Source of the DNA: Vibrio sp. YMD68
GTDB taxonomy: Bacteria; Pseudomonadota; Gammaproteobacteria; Enterobacterales; Vibrionaceae
Assembly: GCF_029958905.1 (NCBI RefSeq)
Contig: NZ_CP124614.1
Coordinates: 1,674,001 to 1,738,000, forward strand
Length of the DNA stretch: 64,000 bases
Direction of reading: 5' to 3'
Part shown: positions 46,935 to 56,268 of the stretch, piece by piece
How positions within the stretch are numbered: the first letter of the stretch is position 1
Layout: every line of letters starts with the position of its first letter
Notes under the pieces: generated by a model
The model's database searches: none
What the model saw: the letters and a program-made list of their open reading frames with translations, nothing else
Told to the model about the DNA's origin: nothing
Made by a program: the position numbers and the translations under genes

Positions 46935-47801
46935 ATGTGGCAAGCATTGACTCAACAACTCTCTGAAGCACTTATGTTCAATTATACGATCACCGAGCGC
47001 GCAAAAATGAATGGTGGTGACATCAGTGATTGCTACATGATAAGTGACGGTGAGCAACGTTATTTTGTAAAGTCGAATACGAGAAGCTTCATTGACAAGT
47101 ATCTCATTGAAGCTGACAACCTTAATCTCCTGCGTAGCACTTCTACCGTCTCTATCCCTGAGATTATCTTGACCGGCACCAGCAAAGATCATTCTTTTAT
47201 CGTATTTAATTATTTAGCCACTAAGCCACTTGAGGATGATAAACAGAGTTATAAGTTTGGCGTTCAACTTGCGCAGCTTCATTCATGGGGTGAGCAGAAA
47301 GAGTTTGGGTTTGATCAAGATAATTACATTGGCACGACATTACAACCAAACAAATGGGATCGTAAATGGCATCGTTTTTTTGCCGAACAACGTATTGGCT
47401 GGCAACTTCAACTTCTCAGAGAGAAAGGCATAGAGCTGGTTAATATCGCAGAATTTACTGAACGAGTGTCAGATCTACTGTCCAATCATCACCCTCGCCC
47501 ATCATTACTTCATGGCGATCTATGGCACAGTAATGTCGCCAATTCTGCGTTTGGCCCAATTTGTTATGATTCGTCTTGCTACTGGGGCGATCGCGAATGC
47601 GATATTGCCATGACTGAGTTATTTGGTGGGTTTCAGCCTGAATTCTATAATGGTTACGAAAGCATATTACCCCTAGATTTTGGCTATGGAGAAAGAAAAG
47701 ATATTTATAACCTGTATCATATTCTGAACCACTACAATTTATTTGGCGGGCACTACCTCGCCGAGGCAGAAGGTTTGATAAACAATATAAATAGTTATTA
47801 G
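46935..47801 (+). CDS. Fructosamine kinase family protein (YniA-like)
   Basis: This 288-residue cytoplasmic kinase resembles fructosamine-3-kinase and E. coli YniA. It has the nucleotide-binding lysine region RYFVKSNTRS, the aspartate motif LLHGDLWHSNVAN and the metal-binding block CYDSSCYWGDRECDIAMTELFGG (in parts: YDSSCYWGDRECDIAM). Such kinases phosphorylate ketosamines formed by glycation so that the sugar is released. The catalytic residues look intact. It is monocistronic. Confidence 0.9.
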   Translation: MWQALTQQLSEALMFNYTITERAKMNGGDISDCYMISDGEQRYFVKSNTRSFIDKYLIEADNLNLLRSTSTVSIPEIILTGTSKDHSFIVFNYLATKPLEDDKQSYKFGVQLAQLHSWGEQKEFGFDQDNYIGTTLQPNKWDRKWHRFFAEQRIGWQLQLLREKGIELVNIAEFTERVSDLLSNHHPRPSLLHGDLWHSNVANSAFGPICYDSSCYWGDRECDIAMTELFGGFQPEFYNGYESILPLDFGYGERKDIYNLYHILNHYNLFGGHYLAEAEGLINNINSY

Positions 47802-48101
47802 CGAATCTTTATGCACGATTTGAACTCTCCAACAACACAAAAATAGGCAGACCGGTCACTACTTTTAAAATAGCCAGTGGGTATAACACCCGGAAGTAGT
47901 GTGGTTTGCATAATGAAATACAGGCACCCCTCCATAGATTTTCCACTTTACCATTTGTTTAGTTTGTTAAAGCGCAACGTTATTTCTTAGTGATTTAATA
48001 TGACGCAAGTCAACGAAAGCGAGAGTTGTGGTAATGAACAAGTGATCTCGTTAGAATACGCGCTCAAAAAATTATAAGTTAAAAACACTGAGCGGTTTCA
48101 A
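47802..48101. other. Non-coding spacer before the U32 gene
   Basis: This 300-bp region holds the promoter for the U32-family gene. A small hairpin GGGT-ATAAC-ACCC is visible near 47879. I see no clear -35/-10 pair, operator or small RNA. Confidence 0.4.
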
Positions 48102-50357
48102 ATGAGCAGAAAAATTGAATTATTAGCCCCTGGCGGTGACGTAGAAGCAATAAAGGCAGCTATCGTGGCAGGTGCGAATGCAGTCTATTGTGGTTTAAAT
48201 ACGTTTAACGCGCGAAATCGAGCATCAAACCTATCACTTGATGAATTGAATGGTGTTATACGGTTAGCTCACCAATATGGCTGCGAAGTTTTTCTGACAT
48301 TGAATATCGTGCTGTTAGAACACGAAATTAAAAGCATTAGCAAACTGCTTAACCAGCTAGTCAATACCAAACTGGACGGTATTATTGTTCAAGATTTAGG
48401 GTTATTTGACTTAGTTAAAAAGCACTTTCCATCATTAGATGTGCATGCCTCTACCCAGTTGACGACCCATAACGAAGGTCAAATCAAATTCTTAGCCAAA
48501 ATTGGGGCAACACGCGTGAATCTCTCTCGAGAACTCAACCTTCCTGAAATTAAAATGCTCACTGAAGTCGCTCATGATCACGATGTCTTGACGGAAGTCT
48601 TTGTACACGGCGCTTTGTGTATTGCATTTTCGGGTCAATGTTATTCAAGTTCTGTTAGTGTTGGTAATTCCGGAAATCGTGGCCGTTGTAGCCAGGCATG
48701 TCGTGATGAATATGAAATTACCGATGCCGGTAATAAGTATCCGCTCAACCTAAAAGACAACTCTGCCTACTACGATCTTCCTGAACTGGTTGACGCAAAA
48801 GTGGATTCGCTCAAAGTTGAAGGGCGCATCAAAGGCGCGCATTATGTGTATACCGTTGTCGATACTTGGCGTAAACAGATCGATAGTTTCGTCGAAAAAG
48901 GTCTATTGATTGAAGATGACGCTAACCTGCACAAAGTGTTTAATCGTGATTTCACGAACTCGTTCCTCAAAGGTAACCTAACGAAAGACATGTTTATTGA
49001 TAATCCACGTGACAACAGCGTGAATTATGCGGTCGACAAAGCGACATCGGAAAACGAATCGATCTCCGTTGTACAAATTCAAGAAGTAACAGACAACCTC
49101 TATACATCAAAAAATGAAATCGGTGCAGAGATGCGAGAGAAAATTCAATTTCTCGATATTTCCAAGACACAGGTTACGCTTTCATTTGACGCAAAACTGG
49201 GACAGCCGCTAACTGTCTCTGTTATTTCAAAAGACGAAACATTTACCGTTAAGTCCCCTTCCACTCTCTCGGTTGCCGGTGAAAAAGCCATTACTCAAGA
49301 GCTATTGACCAAACGTTTTAAAGCGCTAAAAAGCCCTGTACATACATTGGCTCAGTATGATTTTTCTCGTATGGAGGAAGGACTCAGTATTCCATTGAAA
49401 GAAATTTCAGCGCTGAAAGAAGAAATAGATTTCATTTTGAATGGTTCTGTCGATGTCATTAAGCATGTCGATGTTCCTGCGCTTGAAAAGCACCCTAAAG
49501 TGAACGAAACGCCAACGCTTTCAATGTTAATTGCTGATGTCGCCGATCTTCACCTCTGTGATATTACTGATGCGGATGTTTACTATAAATTACCCGAGAG
49601 CTTTAAAAAACGCTGCAATAAATACATCGATATTTTGGCGGAAAATCCTCGTTTGATTCCTTGGTTCCCAGCGGTATTGATTGGTAAAGATTACGATGAA
49701 GCCGTGCGTATCTTAGAAGAAGTTAAACCTAAGCGTATCGTCACTAACAATACCGGCATTGCCTATAAAGCCTATGAAATGGGCATTGAATGGGTGGCTG
49801 GGCCATTCATGAATACGACCAACTCACACGCGTTAGTCACCCTTAAAGAAGAGCTAAACTGTGCCGGTGCGTTTATTTCAAACGAGATAAATAAAGGCCA
49901 GATACGTCATATCACCCGCCCAGAGAACTTCAAACTGTTCTACAGCATTTACCACCCTATTCTTATGATGACAAGCCGCCAGTGCTTTTTCCAAAGAACC
50001 GTTGGCTGTAACAAACCGAGTATCGAAGCGGGCTGTATGCTGAAGTGTGAGAAAGCGACAACAATTACTAATGTGAAAGGCATTTCATTTGCTGTTGATA
50101 AGCAAAAAGGTGGCTACCCGAGCATCTACAACCACGAGCAGTTTCTAAATCATGAAGCTGTGACTGATTTTTCGGATCTGTTTGATGAATTCTTCATTGA
50201 TTTAACCAACATTGGTGCAGGCTCTAAAGAAGTACAGGATAAGGCTGAATTGATTAAGCACTTTGAAGGCTTGATCAATGGCGTTAACGGCTCTCAACAG
50301 AATCTAGAACAGCTCGTTACGATAAGAACCAACGACCAATACGTTCAAGGTTTATAA
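48102..50357 (+). CDS. U32 peptidase-family protein (RlhA-like)
   Basis: This 751-residue protein starts with the U32 hallmark IELLAPGGDVEAIKAAIVAGANAVYCG (in parts IELLAPGGDVEAIKAAI, GANAVYCG). The central block FVHGALCIAFSGQCYSSS...GNRGRCSQACRDEYE and a later CFFQRTVGCNKPSIEAGCMLKCEKA (given in parts) supply the conserved cysteines, which in relatives ligate an Fe-S cluster. E. coli RlhA (YdcP), a relative, hydroxylates 23S rRNA C2501; UbiU/V and TrhP are others. RNA or cofactor hydroxylation is therefore more likely than proteolysis, but the exact subgroup is uncertain. Confidence 0.82.
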   Translation: MSRKIELLAPGGDVEAIKAAIVAGANAVYCGLNTFNARNRASNLSLDELNGVIRLAHQYGCEVFLTLNIVLLEHEIKSISKLLNQLVNTKLDGIIVQDLGLFDLVKKHFPSLDVHASTQLTTHNEGQIKFLAKIGATRVNLSRELNLPEIKMLTEVAHDHDVLTEVFVHGALCIAFSGQCYSSSVSVGNSGNRGRCSQACRDEYEITDAGNKYPLNLKDNSAYYDLPELVDAKVDSLKVEGRIKGAHYVYTVVDTWRKQIDSFVEKGLLIEDDANLHKVFNRDFTNSFLKGNLTKDMFIDNPRDNSVNYAVDKATSENESISVVQIQEVTDNLYTSKNEIGAEMREKIQFLDISKTQVTLSFDAKLGQPLTVSVISKDETFTVKSPSTLSVAGEKAITQELLTKRFKALKSPVHTLAQYDFSRMEEGLSIPLKEISALKEEIDFILNGSVDVIKHVDVPALEKHPKVNETPTLSMLIADVADLHLCDITDADVYYKLPESFKKRCNKYIDILAENPRLIPWFPAVLIGKDYDEAVRILEEVKPKRIVTNNTGIAYKAYEMGIEWVAGPFMNTTNSHALVTLKEELNCAGAFISNEINKGQIRHITRPENFKLFYSIYHPILMMTSRQCFFQRTVGCNKPSIEAGCMLKCEKATTITNVKGISFAVDKQKGGYPSIYNHEQFLNHEAVTDFSDLFDEFFIDLTNIGAGSKEVQDKAELIKHFEGLINGVNGSQQNLEQLVTIRTNDQYVQGL

Positions 50358-50382
50358 TGAAATAAGCGATTCGTTATTCGTT

Positions 50383-50410
50383 AAAAGGCCGCTAGTTTAG
50401 CGGCCTTTTT
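50383..50410 (+). terminator. Terminator after the U32 gene
   Basis: A perfect 12-bp stem AAAAGGCCGCTA with TAGCGGCCTTTT, loop GTT and trailing T. The minus-strand ABC exporter ends 74 bases further on. Confidence 0.92.
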
Positions 50411-50483
50411 CATAGCAAACAGAATTATTTACAAGGTCACAGATGCTGATTCTTTTTTACATTCTAGCTTGAGTTTCTTTCCA

Positions 50484-52307
50484 CTAAGACATCTGCTTGA
50501 ACTGTAACTCGACCAACCGTTGATACAACTCACAGCTGTTTAGTAATGATTGGTGATCCCCAACATTGACTAATCGTCCTTGGTCTAGCACCGCTATTTG
50601 GTCGGCATGCTTAATTGTCGATAATCGATGAGCAATAATGAGCGTCGTTCTTCCATGCATCAACTCTTTCAGCGCTTGTTGTACATGATGCTCGCTTTCA
50701 CTGTCTAGTGCGCTCGTCGCCTCGTCTAGCAATAGAATGGTAGGATCTTTTAGGATCGCACGCGCAATGGCAATCCGCTGTTTTTGTCCACCAGATAAAC
50801 GTACACCTCTCTCACCAAGAAAGCTTTGATACCCCTGCGGCAACTTCATAATAAATTCATGTGCATGAGCTTTTTTAGCCGCGTCGATCACTTGTTCATC
50901 AGTGGCATCCGGGTTGCCGTAACGAATATTATGAAAAACATCATGGCTAAATAACGCTGGCTGTTGAGGAACCATTGCCATTTGTTGACGTAACTCATAA
51001 GGATCAAACTCTCGCAGGTCGATACCGCCAAGAGTAACCAGACCGTTCTGTGGATCGTAAAACCGTTGAAGAAGCTCAAACAGCGTCGTTTTACCCGCTC
51101 CTGATGGCCCCACAAGCGCTAAAACTTTACCTTCTTCTGCTCTGAGAACAAGGTTATCGGTGGCGGCTTGGTCAGGTCTTGACGGGTAGTAAAAAGTGAC
51201 ATTATCGAATACTACTTCGGCTGATAAGCCAGTCGGTTTCCTTGTTTTATGATTTGGCGCGACGATATTGCTTTCCACTTGAAGCAGTTCTATCAACCTT
51301 TCTGTTGCGCCCGCGGCCCTTTGGAGTTCGCCTAGCACTTCTGAGATTGTCCCCAGAGATGAGGCAACCATAATGGCATAAAAGACAAAAGCCCCGAGAT
51401 CCCCCGCCGACATATTACCACTGATAACATCACTTCCACCTACCCAGAGCATTCCTGCGATCGCACTGAATACAATCACAATAACGCCTGAAATTAAGAT
51501 AGCGCGCTGTTTTACTCGTTGGCGACCAATTTCAAATGCTTTTTCCACTTCAATCGAGAACGCTTTCTTTTCTTGCTCTTCGTGGCTGTAGCTTTGAACG
51601 GTTTTGATATGTTCAATGGCTTCACCAGCGTAGCTGCCTACGTCCGCCATCGAGTCTTGGCTCTTTCTCGACAACGCTCTGACTCTGCGGCCGTACACTA
51701 AGATGGGCACGATGATAAACGGCACCGACGTTAATACGATTAGGGTCAGTTTTATGTTGGTTGCAAAAAGCATAACCACAGCGCCAATGCACATGAGCGC
51801 ACTGCGCATCGCCATAGAAAACGAGGAGCCGATAATACTTTGTAGCAGTGTGGTGTCGGTAGTGATGCGAGACATAATGTCCCCACTGCCATGGGTTTCA
51901 AAGTAGCTGGGATGCAAAGTGATGACATGATTGAACACAGCGAGTCTAATATCTGCACTCACGCGTTCCCCCACTGAGGAGACGAGGTAGAACCGGAAAA
52001 ATGTACCCACAGAGATAAGAACGGTCACCACAAGAATAAATTGAATGGCGCGACCAAGATCGTCAATGGATCGCTGAGAAAATCCTTCATCAATTAACAT
52101 TCTGACGCCATGACCCACCGACAGTGTCAACGATGCAGTAAACATAAGCGCGAGAAGCGCCGCAATAACACTGACCTTGTAGGGTTTAACGAACTCGACG
52201 AGGTTAAACAAAATGCTCAGATTTTTATTGTTCTTCCCCTGCTCTTTTTGTTCACTTACTGGCGACAGATTGAGTGGAGGTGGGTTGTTTTTATGTTTCG
52301 ATTGCAT
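50484..52307 (-). CDS. ABC exporter half-transporter (MsbA/multidrug type)
   Basis: This 607-residue protein fuses a six-helix exporter membrane domain (about residues 35-330) with an ATPase domain. It has Walker A ALVGPSGAGKTTLFELLQRF, Q-loop MVPQQPALFS, signature RLSGGQKQRIAIARAIL, Walker B ILLLDEATSALDSES and the switch IAHRLSTIKHAD. It probably works as a homodimer exporting a lipid, drug or peptide. The N-terminus is polar and Lys/Asn/Gln-rich. It is an isolated gene, so the substrate cannot be inferred. VcaM-like multidrug exporters of vibrios are a plausible comparison. Confidence 0.88.
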   Translation of the reverse strand: MQSKHKNNPPPLNLSPVSEQKEQGKNNKNLSILFNLVEFVKPYKVSVIAALLALMFTASLTLSVGHGVRMLIDEGFSQRSIDDLGRAIQFILVVTVLISVGTFFRFYLVSSVGERVSADIRLAVFNHVITLHPSYFETHGSGDIMSRITTDTTLLQSIIGSSFSMAMRSALMCIGAVVMLFATNIKLTLIVLTSVPFIIVPILVYGRRVRALSRKSQDSMADVGSYAGEAIEHIKTVQSYSHEEQEKKAFSIEVEKAFEIGRQRVKQRAILISGVIVIVFSAIAGMLWVGGSDVISGNMSAGDLGAFVFYAIMVASSLGTISEVLGELQRAAGATERLIELLQVESNIVAPNHKTRKPTGLSAEVVFDNVTFYYPSRPDQAATDNLVLRAEEGKVLALVGPSGAGKTTLFELLQRFYDPQNGLVTLGGIDLREFDPYELRQQMAMVPQQPALFSHDVFHNIRYGNPDATDEQVIDAAKKAHAHEFIMKLPQGYQSFLGERGVRLSGGQKQRIAIARAILKDPTILLLDEATSALDSESEHHVQQALKELMHGRTTLIIAHRLSTIKHADQIAVLDQGRLVNVGDHQSLLNSCELYQRLVELQFKQMS

Positions 52308-52620
52308 CGTTTACCTTAAAGTTCACCACTCACACAGTGGATATTAATAACCTTAGACTACCTGATGCTCAGGAGTTGGACAAAGCATACCTAGAGCAAA
52401 ACCCCAAAAAAGCATTCGTCAAACTCATAATTGACCAAATAAGGATTTCCTGATGAAATAACCCTCTTGTTTACTGGTAAATTGTATTTATAGAAATCAA
52501 TGAGCAATACACTGTTCGATGTGTTTTTATGGTGTAACTCAAACTTTCCACTTAATTCACGACCATTACTAACTTCGGCCATTAAAATCGTTTTATTGCA
52601 TAGATGTCACGGAGTACGCA
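52308..52620. other. Non-coding spacer between the ABC exporter and CPXCG genes
   Basis: This 313-bp divergent region is AT-rich and should carry promoters for both genes. No operator, hairpin or believable ORF stands out. A 63-codon minus-strand ORF inside it lacks a ribosome-binding site. Confidence 0.4.
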
Positions 52621-52824
52621 ATGAGAATTTATACAGAGAAAAATATCACTTGTCCTAATTGTGATCATACAATTGGAGTCACGCTCGACGCTTCTAGTGA
52701 AAGCCAAGAGTTTTACGATGATTGCCCGTTTTGTCACCGTTCTATCCACTTAAATATGCATATCGACCACAGCCAGCAACAGGTTAGCTTGATCGCGAGT
52801 ATTGAAGACGAACCCTTTAGTTAG
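52621..52824 (+). CDS. CPXCG-motif small Cys-rich zinc-ribbon-like protein
   Basis: This 67-residue protein has two cysteine pairs, CPNC (about residues 11-14) and CPFC (about 39-42), consistent with a single zinc ribbon. The sequence NCDHTIGVTLDASSESQEFYDDCPFC (in parts NCDHTIGVTLDASSES, FYDDCPFC) matches the CPXCG cysteine-rich protein family. Function is unknown. The stop is followed by a strong bidirectional terminator. Confidence 0.87.
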   Translation: MRIYTEKNITCPNCDHTIGVTLDASSESQEFYDDCPFCHRSIHLNMHIDHSQQQVSLIASIEDEPFS

Positions 52825-52861
52825 TAAATCGTTAACGAATAGCTAACGAACTTTCTTCGGT

Positions 52862-52892
52862 AAAAGAAGCACTCTTAAAGGGTGCTTCTTTT
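52862..52892. terminator. Bidirectional terminator between CPXCG and ribE genes
   Basis: A 13-bp stem (52862-52874 with 52880-52892, one G-T pair) and five-base loop carries an A-run on one side and a T-run on the other. Confidence 0.92.
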
Positions 52893-52900
52893 GTTTCGCC

Positions 52901-53515
52901 CTAGACGCGCTGAGCAAGCACACGTTCCACGGTATCCACAATGGCTTGTGTTTGTGGATCAACTTCAACGTTAATTCTATCGCCCGCTTTACGAATCCCA
53001 AACAAGGTTCGCTCTAACGTCTCTGGAATCAGATGCACGTTAAACCGCGCTTCCTCTACCTCGACTTCGCCAATCGTTAATGAACAACCATCTAAACCAA
53101 TGTAACCCTTTTCCAAGATATATTTCATGGCAGGTTTATCGACGCAAAACCACAGTGTTCTATTATTGGGCGTGTCGATCACTTGATCTATGGTTGCAGT
53201 AAAAGCGATGTGCCCAGACATTGAGTGGCCACCAATTTCATCACCAAATTTGGCTGCTCTCTCAATGTTCACTTCATCACCTTCGCTGATCTCGCCAAGG
53301 TTGGTCAGTTTCAATGTGGCTTGCATCAAATCGAATGTCACCAAATCACCGTTTATTGAAGTCACCGTTAAACAACAACCGTTATGAGCAACGGACGCAC
53401 CAATAGCAAGGCCGAAGCTGAGTTCTTCAGCAAGTGAAAGAGTATGGCTTTGAAAGTCTTCTTTTTTATCAATTGAAACAACACGTGCTGTGCCTTGGAC
53501 AATTCCAGTAAACAT
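52901..53515 (-). CDS. ribE: Riboflavin synthase alpha chain
   Basis: This enzyme dismutates two molecules of 6,7-dimethyl-8-ribityllumazine to riboflavin. The 204-residue protein shows the two internally repeated barrels: [12 protein letters not shown]...[15 protein letters not shown] and [15 protein letters not shown]...[15 protein letters not shown]. Each has the conserved N-G-C/D-G-C-S-L-T substrate loop. Length is normal for Vibrio. It is divergent from norM with a 124-bp gap; no FMN riboswitch is evident there. Confidence 0.94.
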   Translation of the reverse strand: MFTGIVQGTARVVSIDKKEDFQSHTLSLAEELSFGLAIGASVAHNGCCLTVTSINGDLVTFDLMQATLKLTNLGEISEGDEVNIERAAKFGDEIGGHSMSGHIAFTATIDQVIDTPNNRTLWFCVDKPAMKYILEKGYIGLDGCSLTIGEVEVEEARFNVHLIPETLERTLFGIRKAGDRINVEVDPQTQAIVDTVERVLAQRV

Positions 53516-53639
53516 AGTTAAATTCCATGAGTTTTTTATGGAGCTTAGTGTGACATTTCTTTATCATGCCCGACAACACCATTATTGATGATTTTTTATC
53601 GGTGGACTCTTTTTCTTTCCTCCTTTCTTTGGAGTTCCT

Positions 53640-55010
53640 GTGCATCGTTACAAATTAGAGGCCTCTAACCTCGTTAAGCTTGCTACGCCCGTCTTCATTG
53701 CTTCTATCGCGCAAACTGGAATGGGTTTCGTTGACACCATCATGGCCGGTGGCGTCAGCGCGACAGATATGGCCGCCGTGTCTATTGCCTCAAGTATCTG
53801 GCTACCCTCTATACTATTTGGTATTGGTCTGCTTATGGCGCTTGTGCCAATTGTCGCGCAACTCAATGGTTCGGGGCGTCAAAACAAGATTCCTTTTGAA
53901 ATCCATCAAGGGATCGCTATGGCGCTGCTTATTTCTGTGCCCATTATTATTGTTCTCATGCAGACTCAACGGATTTTGGACATGATGAATGTCGATGCGT
54001 TAATGGCTGAAAAAACGAACGGGTATATGTTTGCGGTGATCTTTGCGGTGCCCGCTTTCCTGCTTTTTCAAGCTCTGCGCAGCTACACTGATGGATTAGC
54101 ACTCACCAAACCAGCGATGGTGATTGGTTTTATCGGGCTATTAGTTAACATTCCACTTAACTGGATCTTTGTGTACGGTAAATTTGGCGCACCTGCATTA
54201 GGCGGTGTGGGCTGTGGCGTCGCCACCGCTATCGTGTACTGGTTAATGCTCGCGATGTTACTTTTCTATGTTGTGACATCAAAACGCCTTGCCCACATAC
54301 CGTTATTTGACCAATTTTATCGACCACAACCGAAAGCACTAGTTCGCTTATTTAAACTTGGTTTTCCTGTTGCGGCCGCGATGTTCTTTGAGGTCACTCT
54401 GTTTGCTGTTGTTGCACTTTTAGTCGCCCCGTTAGGCGCCCTCGTGGTGGCAGCCCATCAAGTCGCTATAAACTTCTCTTCACTGGTGTTTATGTTACCC
54501 ATGAGTATTGGCGCTGCGGTGAGTATCCGAGTGGGTCATATGTTGGGGCAGAAAAACATCGAAGGTGCGATGATCGCATCTCGCGTGGGCATTATTGTCG
54601 GACTGGTATTGGCTGTATTGACCGCGGCGCTAACCGTCGTGTTTAAAGAGAATATTGCTTATTTGTATACTGATAACAAAGCGGTAATCACGATTGCAAT
54701 GCAGCTTTTAATGTTCGCAGCTGTTTACCAGTGCACCGATTCAATTCAAGTGGTGGCGGCGGGCGCCCTTCGGGGATACAAAGACATGACAGCGATATTC
54801 AATCGTACATTCATTGCGTATTGGATACTGGGGTTACCCATCGGCTACATACTGGGGATGACCGATTGGATTGTTGAACCTATGGGAGCTCACGGTTTTT
54901 GGGTAGGCTTCATTATCGGTCTTTCCTCGGCGGCCCTAATGTTAGGCGTTAGGCTTCAATGGATGCACAAGCAAAGTGAAGAAGATCAATTGGCCTTTGC
55001 TGCTAAGTAA
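53640..55010 (+). CDS. norM: MATE family multidrug efflux protein NorM
   Basis: NorM exports cationic drugs in exchange for sodium. The 456-residue protein has about twelve helices. It starts at GTG (MHRYKLEASNLVKLATPV), matching the known start of Vibrio NorM, with GGAG nearby. Conserved MATE segments include IASIAQTGMGFVDTIMAGGVSATDMAAVS (in parts QTGMGFVDTIMAG and ATDMAAVSIA) with the cation-site aspartate, and FPVAAAMFFEVTLFAVVALLV with the membrane glutamate. Similarity to V. parahaemolyticus NorM is very high as recalled. Confidence 0.95.
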   Translation: MHRYKLEASNLVKLATPVFIASIAQTGMGFVDTIMAGGVSATDMAAVSIASSIWLPSILFGIGLLMALVPIVAQLNGSGRQNKIPFEIHQGIAMALLISVPIIIVLMQTQRILDMMNVDALMAEKTNGYMFAVIFAVPAFLLFQALRSYTDGLALTKPAMVIGFIGLLVNIPLNWIFVYGKFGAPALGGVGCGVATAIVYWLMLAMLLFYVVTSKRLAHIPLFDQFYRPQPKALVRLFKLGFPVAAAMFFEVTLFAVVALLVAPLGALVVAAHQVAINFSSLVFMLPMSIGAAVSIRVGHMLGQKNIEGAMIASRVGIIVGLVLAVLTAALTVVFKENIAYLYTDNKAVITIAMQLLMFAAVYQCTDSIQVVAAGALRGYKDMTAIFNRTFIAYWILGLPIGYILGMTDWIVEPMGAHGFWVGFIIGLSSAALMLGVRLQWMHKQSEEDQLAFAAK

Positions 55011-55107
55011 TGTTTCGGCTAAATCGTAAAGACAAGTGCCATTGCTTGCCATATATCCGGGTAGTAGCACGAACTCACACGGCTCAGTGATCTGGTGGGT
55101 TAATCTC

Positions 55108-55137
55108 ATAGTCAGGTTATGGATGTAACCTGACTAT
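55108..55137. terminator. Hairpin between convergent norM and DNA ligase genes
   Basis: A perfect 12-bp stem ATAGTCAGGTTA with TAACCTGACTAT and six-base loop lies right at the ligase stop codon. Neither strand has a good T-run directly after the stem, so termination may be partial. Confidence 0.65.
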
Positions 55138-55979
55138 TAAAAAAGTTTACGCTCACGTAAATAACGAGCAAACTTTGGAATCCCATTTTGTGTCCATCCA
55201 TTATATCGAAACGTGATCGTCGAACCTATTTTGGGTGGGTGGCGTCTTTGTTCATCAGTAAACCCGCTACCAATATTAAACTCAGCCCCCGATTCAAGCC
55301 TGACCCGCAACGAACCCATCAACCCTTTGTATTTACCCTCTCCAAGCTTATACCCAATCACTAATGCTTCCGTATCCTCATGCTTTTTCAACTTAAGCAT
55401 GTCATTACTTCGACCTGCTTGATAACGGCTCGTCACTTTACGCAGCATAATACCCTCGCCGTTGTCGCTACTGACATTGTCTAAATGTCGAAACAGCTCT
55501 TCCTCTGATGCAATCGGCTTGTGTTCTACGTATTTGAGGTGAGGGGCGTTGTTATGTTCAAGCCAGTGTAAAATATTGTAATACCGTTTCTGATAATCAC
55601 CGGCAGACTGAGGCATATCAAACAGCATGTAATCGATTCTCTCCCATGCAGAATCGGAAGGTACTTTGTCTAGAACCGTTTGTTGAACAAGATGAAAATT
55701 GCCACGTCCCGCCCAAAGCTCCCCTTCTAGCGCAAAATTGGGTAACGCTTCGGTGAACCAATCTGGAGCATTAATTGGGTTGCCCTTTCTGGTTAACAGC
55801 GCCTTTCCTGTCCATATCGCTCGAATACCGTCTAACTTTTCACTTTGCCAGTACTCCGCTATATTGATTCCTGATTGATAACTGTGTGCATTCATTACAC
55901 CCATGTCATACGTAAGCTCAGCATAACTTGGGTAGCTAAACGCAAGACAGATTCCTATTGAAATTACCGATAACCGCAC
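55137..55979 (-). CDS. Exported ATP-dependent DNA ligase (Lig E type)
   Basis: The start is placed at GTG 55979 because AGGAG lies six bases upstream and the resulting N-terminus MRLSVISIGICLAFSYPSYA is a clear signal peptide; the longer in-frame reading to 56078 has neither. The 280-residue product has ligase motif I SEKLDGIRAIW with adenylated Lys48, motif III-like DYMLFDMP, motif IV GEGIMLRK and motif V EALVIGYKLGEGKYKG, with a short OB domain. This is the minimal Lig E class of ATP-dependent ligases found in Vibrio, Haemophilus and Neisseria, thought to work outside the cytoplasm. Confidence 0.92.
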   Translation of the reverse strand: MRLSVISIGICLAFSYPSYAELTYDMGVMNAHSYQSGINIAEYWQSEKLDGIRAIWTGKALLTRKGNPINAPDWFTEALPNFALEGELWAGRGNFHLVQQTVLDKVPSDSAWERIDYMLFDMPQSAGDYQKRYYNILHWLEHNNAPHLKYVEHKPIASEEELFRHLDNVSSDNGEGIMLRKVTSRYQAGRSNDMLKLKKHEDTEALVIGYKLGEGKYKGLMGSLRVRLESGAEFNIGSGFTDEQRRHPPKIGSTITFRYNGWTQNGIPKFARYLRERKLF

Positions 55980-56131
55980 GAAACACTCCTCGTCTATTGA
56001 GTTAATGTATTCTTCCAGAGAATAACTAACCAAGTTAACCTTACTCGCGCCAATGCGAGCAGGCTCATAACATTTCACTCACTTTTCCATACAGTTCACA
56101 CTATCTGTGGGTTGTGACCCGTGCTTATATT

Positions 56132-56154
56132 TTGATTCTCAAAATGAGAATCAA
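56132..56154. promoter_or_regulatory. SypG enhancer upstream of sypA
   Basis: TTGATTCTCA and TGAGAATCAA form a perfect 10-bp inverted repeat around AAA. The core TTCTCA-N3-TGA fits the Syp enhancer consensus TTCTCANNNTGMDWN known from V. fischeri. A second, weaker match (TTTTCA-TTT-TGACAG) lies at 56158-56172. The site is about 80 bases upstream of the -24 element. Confidence 0.85.
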
Positions 56155-56220
56155 CAATTTTCATTTTGACAGACCCCCACAAGAATCAGCTAACCGTATG
56201 ATATATCAGGCATTAATTGA

Positions 56221-56236
56221 TGGCACAGAATCTGCT
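56221..56236 (+). promoter_or_regulatory. Sigma-54 promoter of sypA
   Basis: TGGCACAGAATCTGCT has a perfect -24 element TGGCAC and a -12 element CTGCT with the required GG-N10-GC spacing. The predicted start is about 56247, some 22 bases before the sypA ATG. Confidence 0.8.
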
Positions 56237-56268
56237 CTATAGAAATAAACCAAACAGGAGTACTCATC

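Noticed and set aside
52391..52582. 63-codon minus-strand ORF between the ABC exporter and CPXCG genes
   Set aside because: No ribosome-binding site, no recognisable domain and a composition like the surrounding AT-rich spacer.
53516..53639. FMN riboswitch near ribE
   Set aside because: The 124-bp divergent gap before ribE is too short and has none of the conserved RFN helices.
55980..56078. Longer N-terminus for the DNA ligase (ATG at 56078)
   Set aside because: The extension is polar, lacks a ribosome-binding site and would bury the signal peptide that the GTG start exposes.
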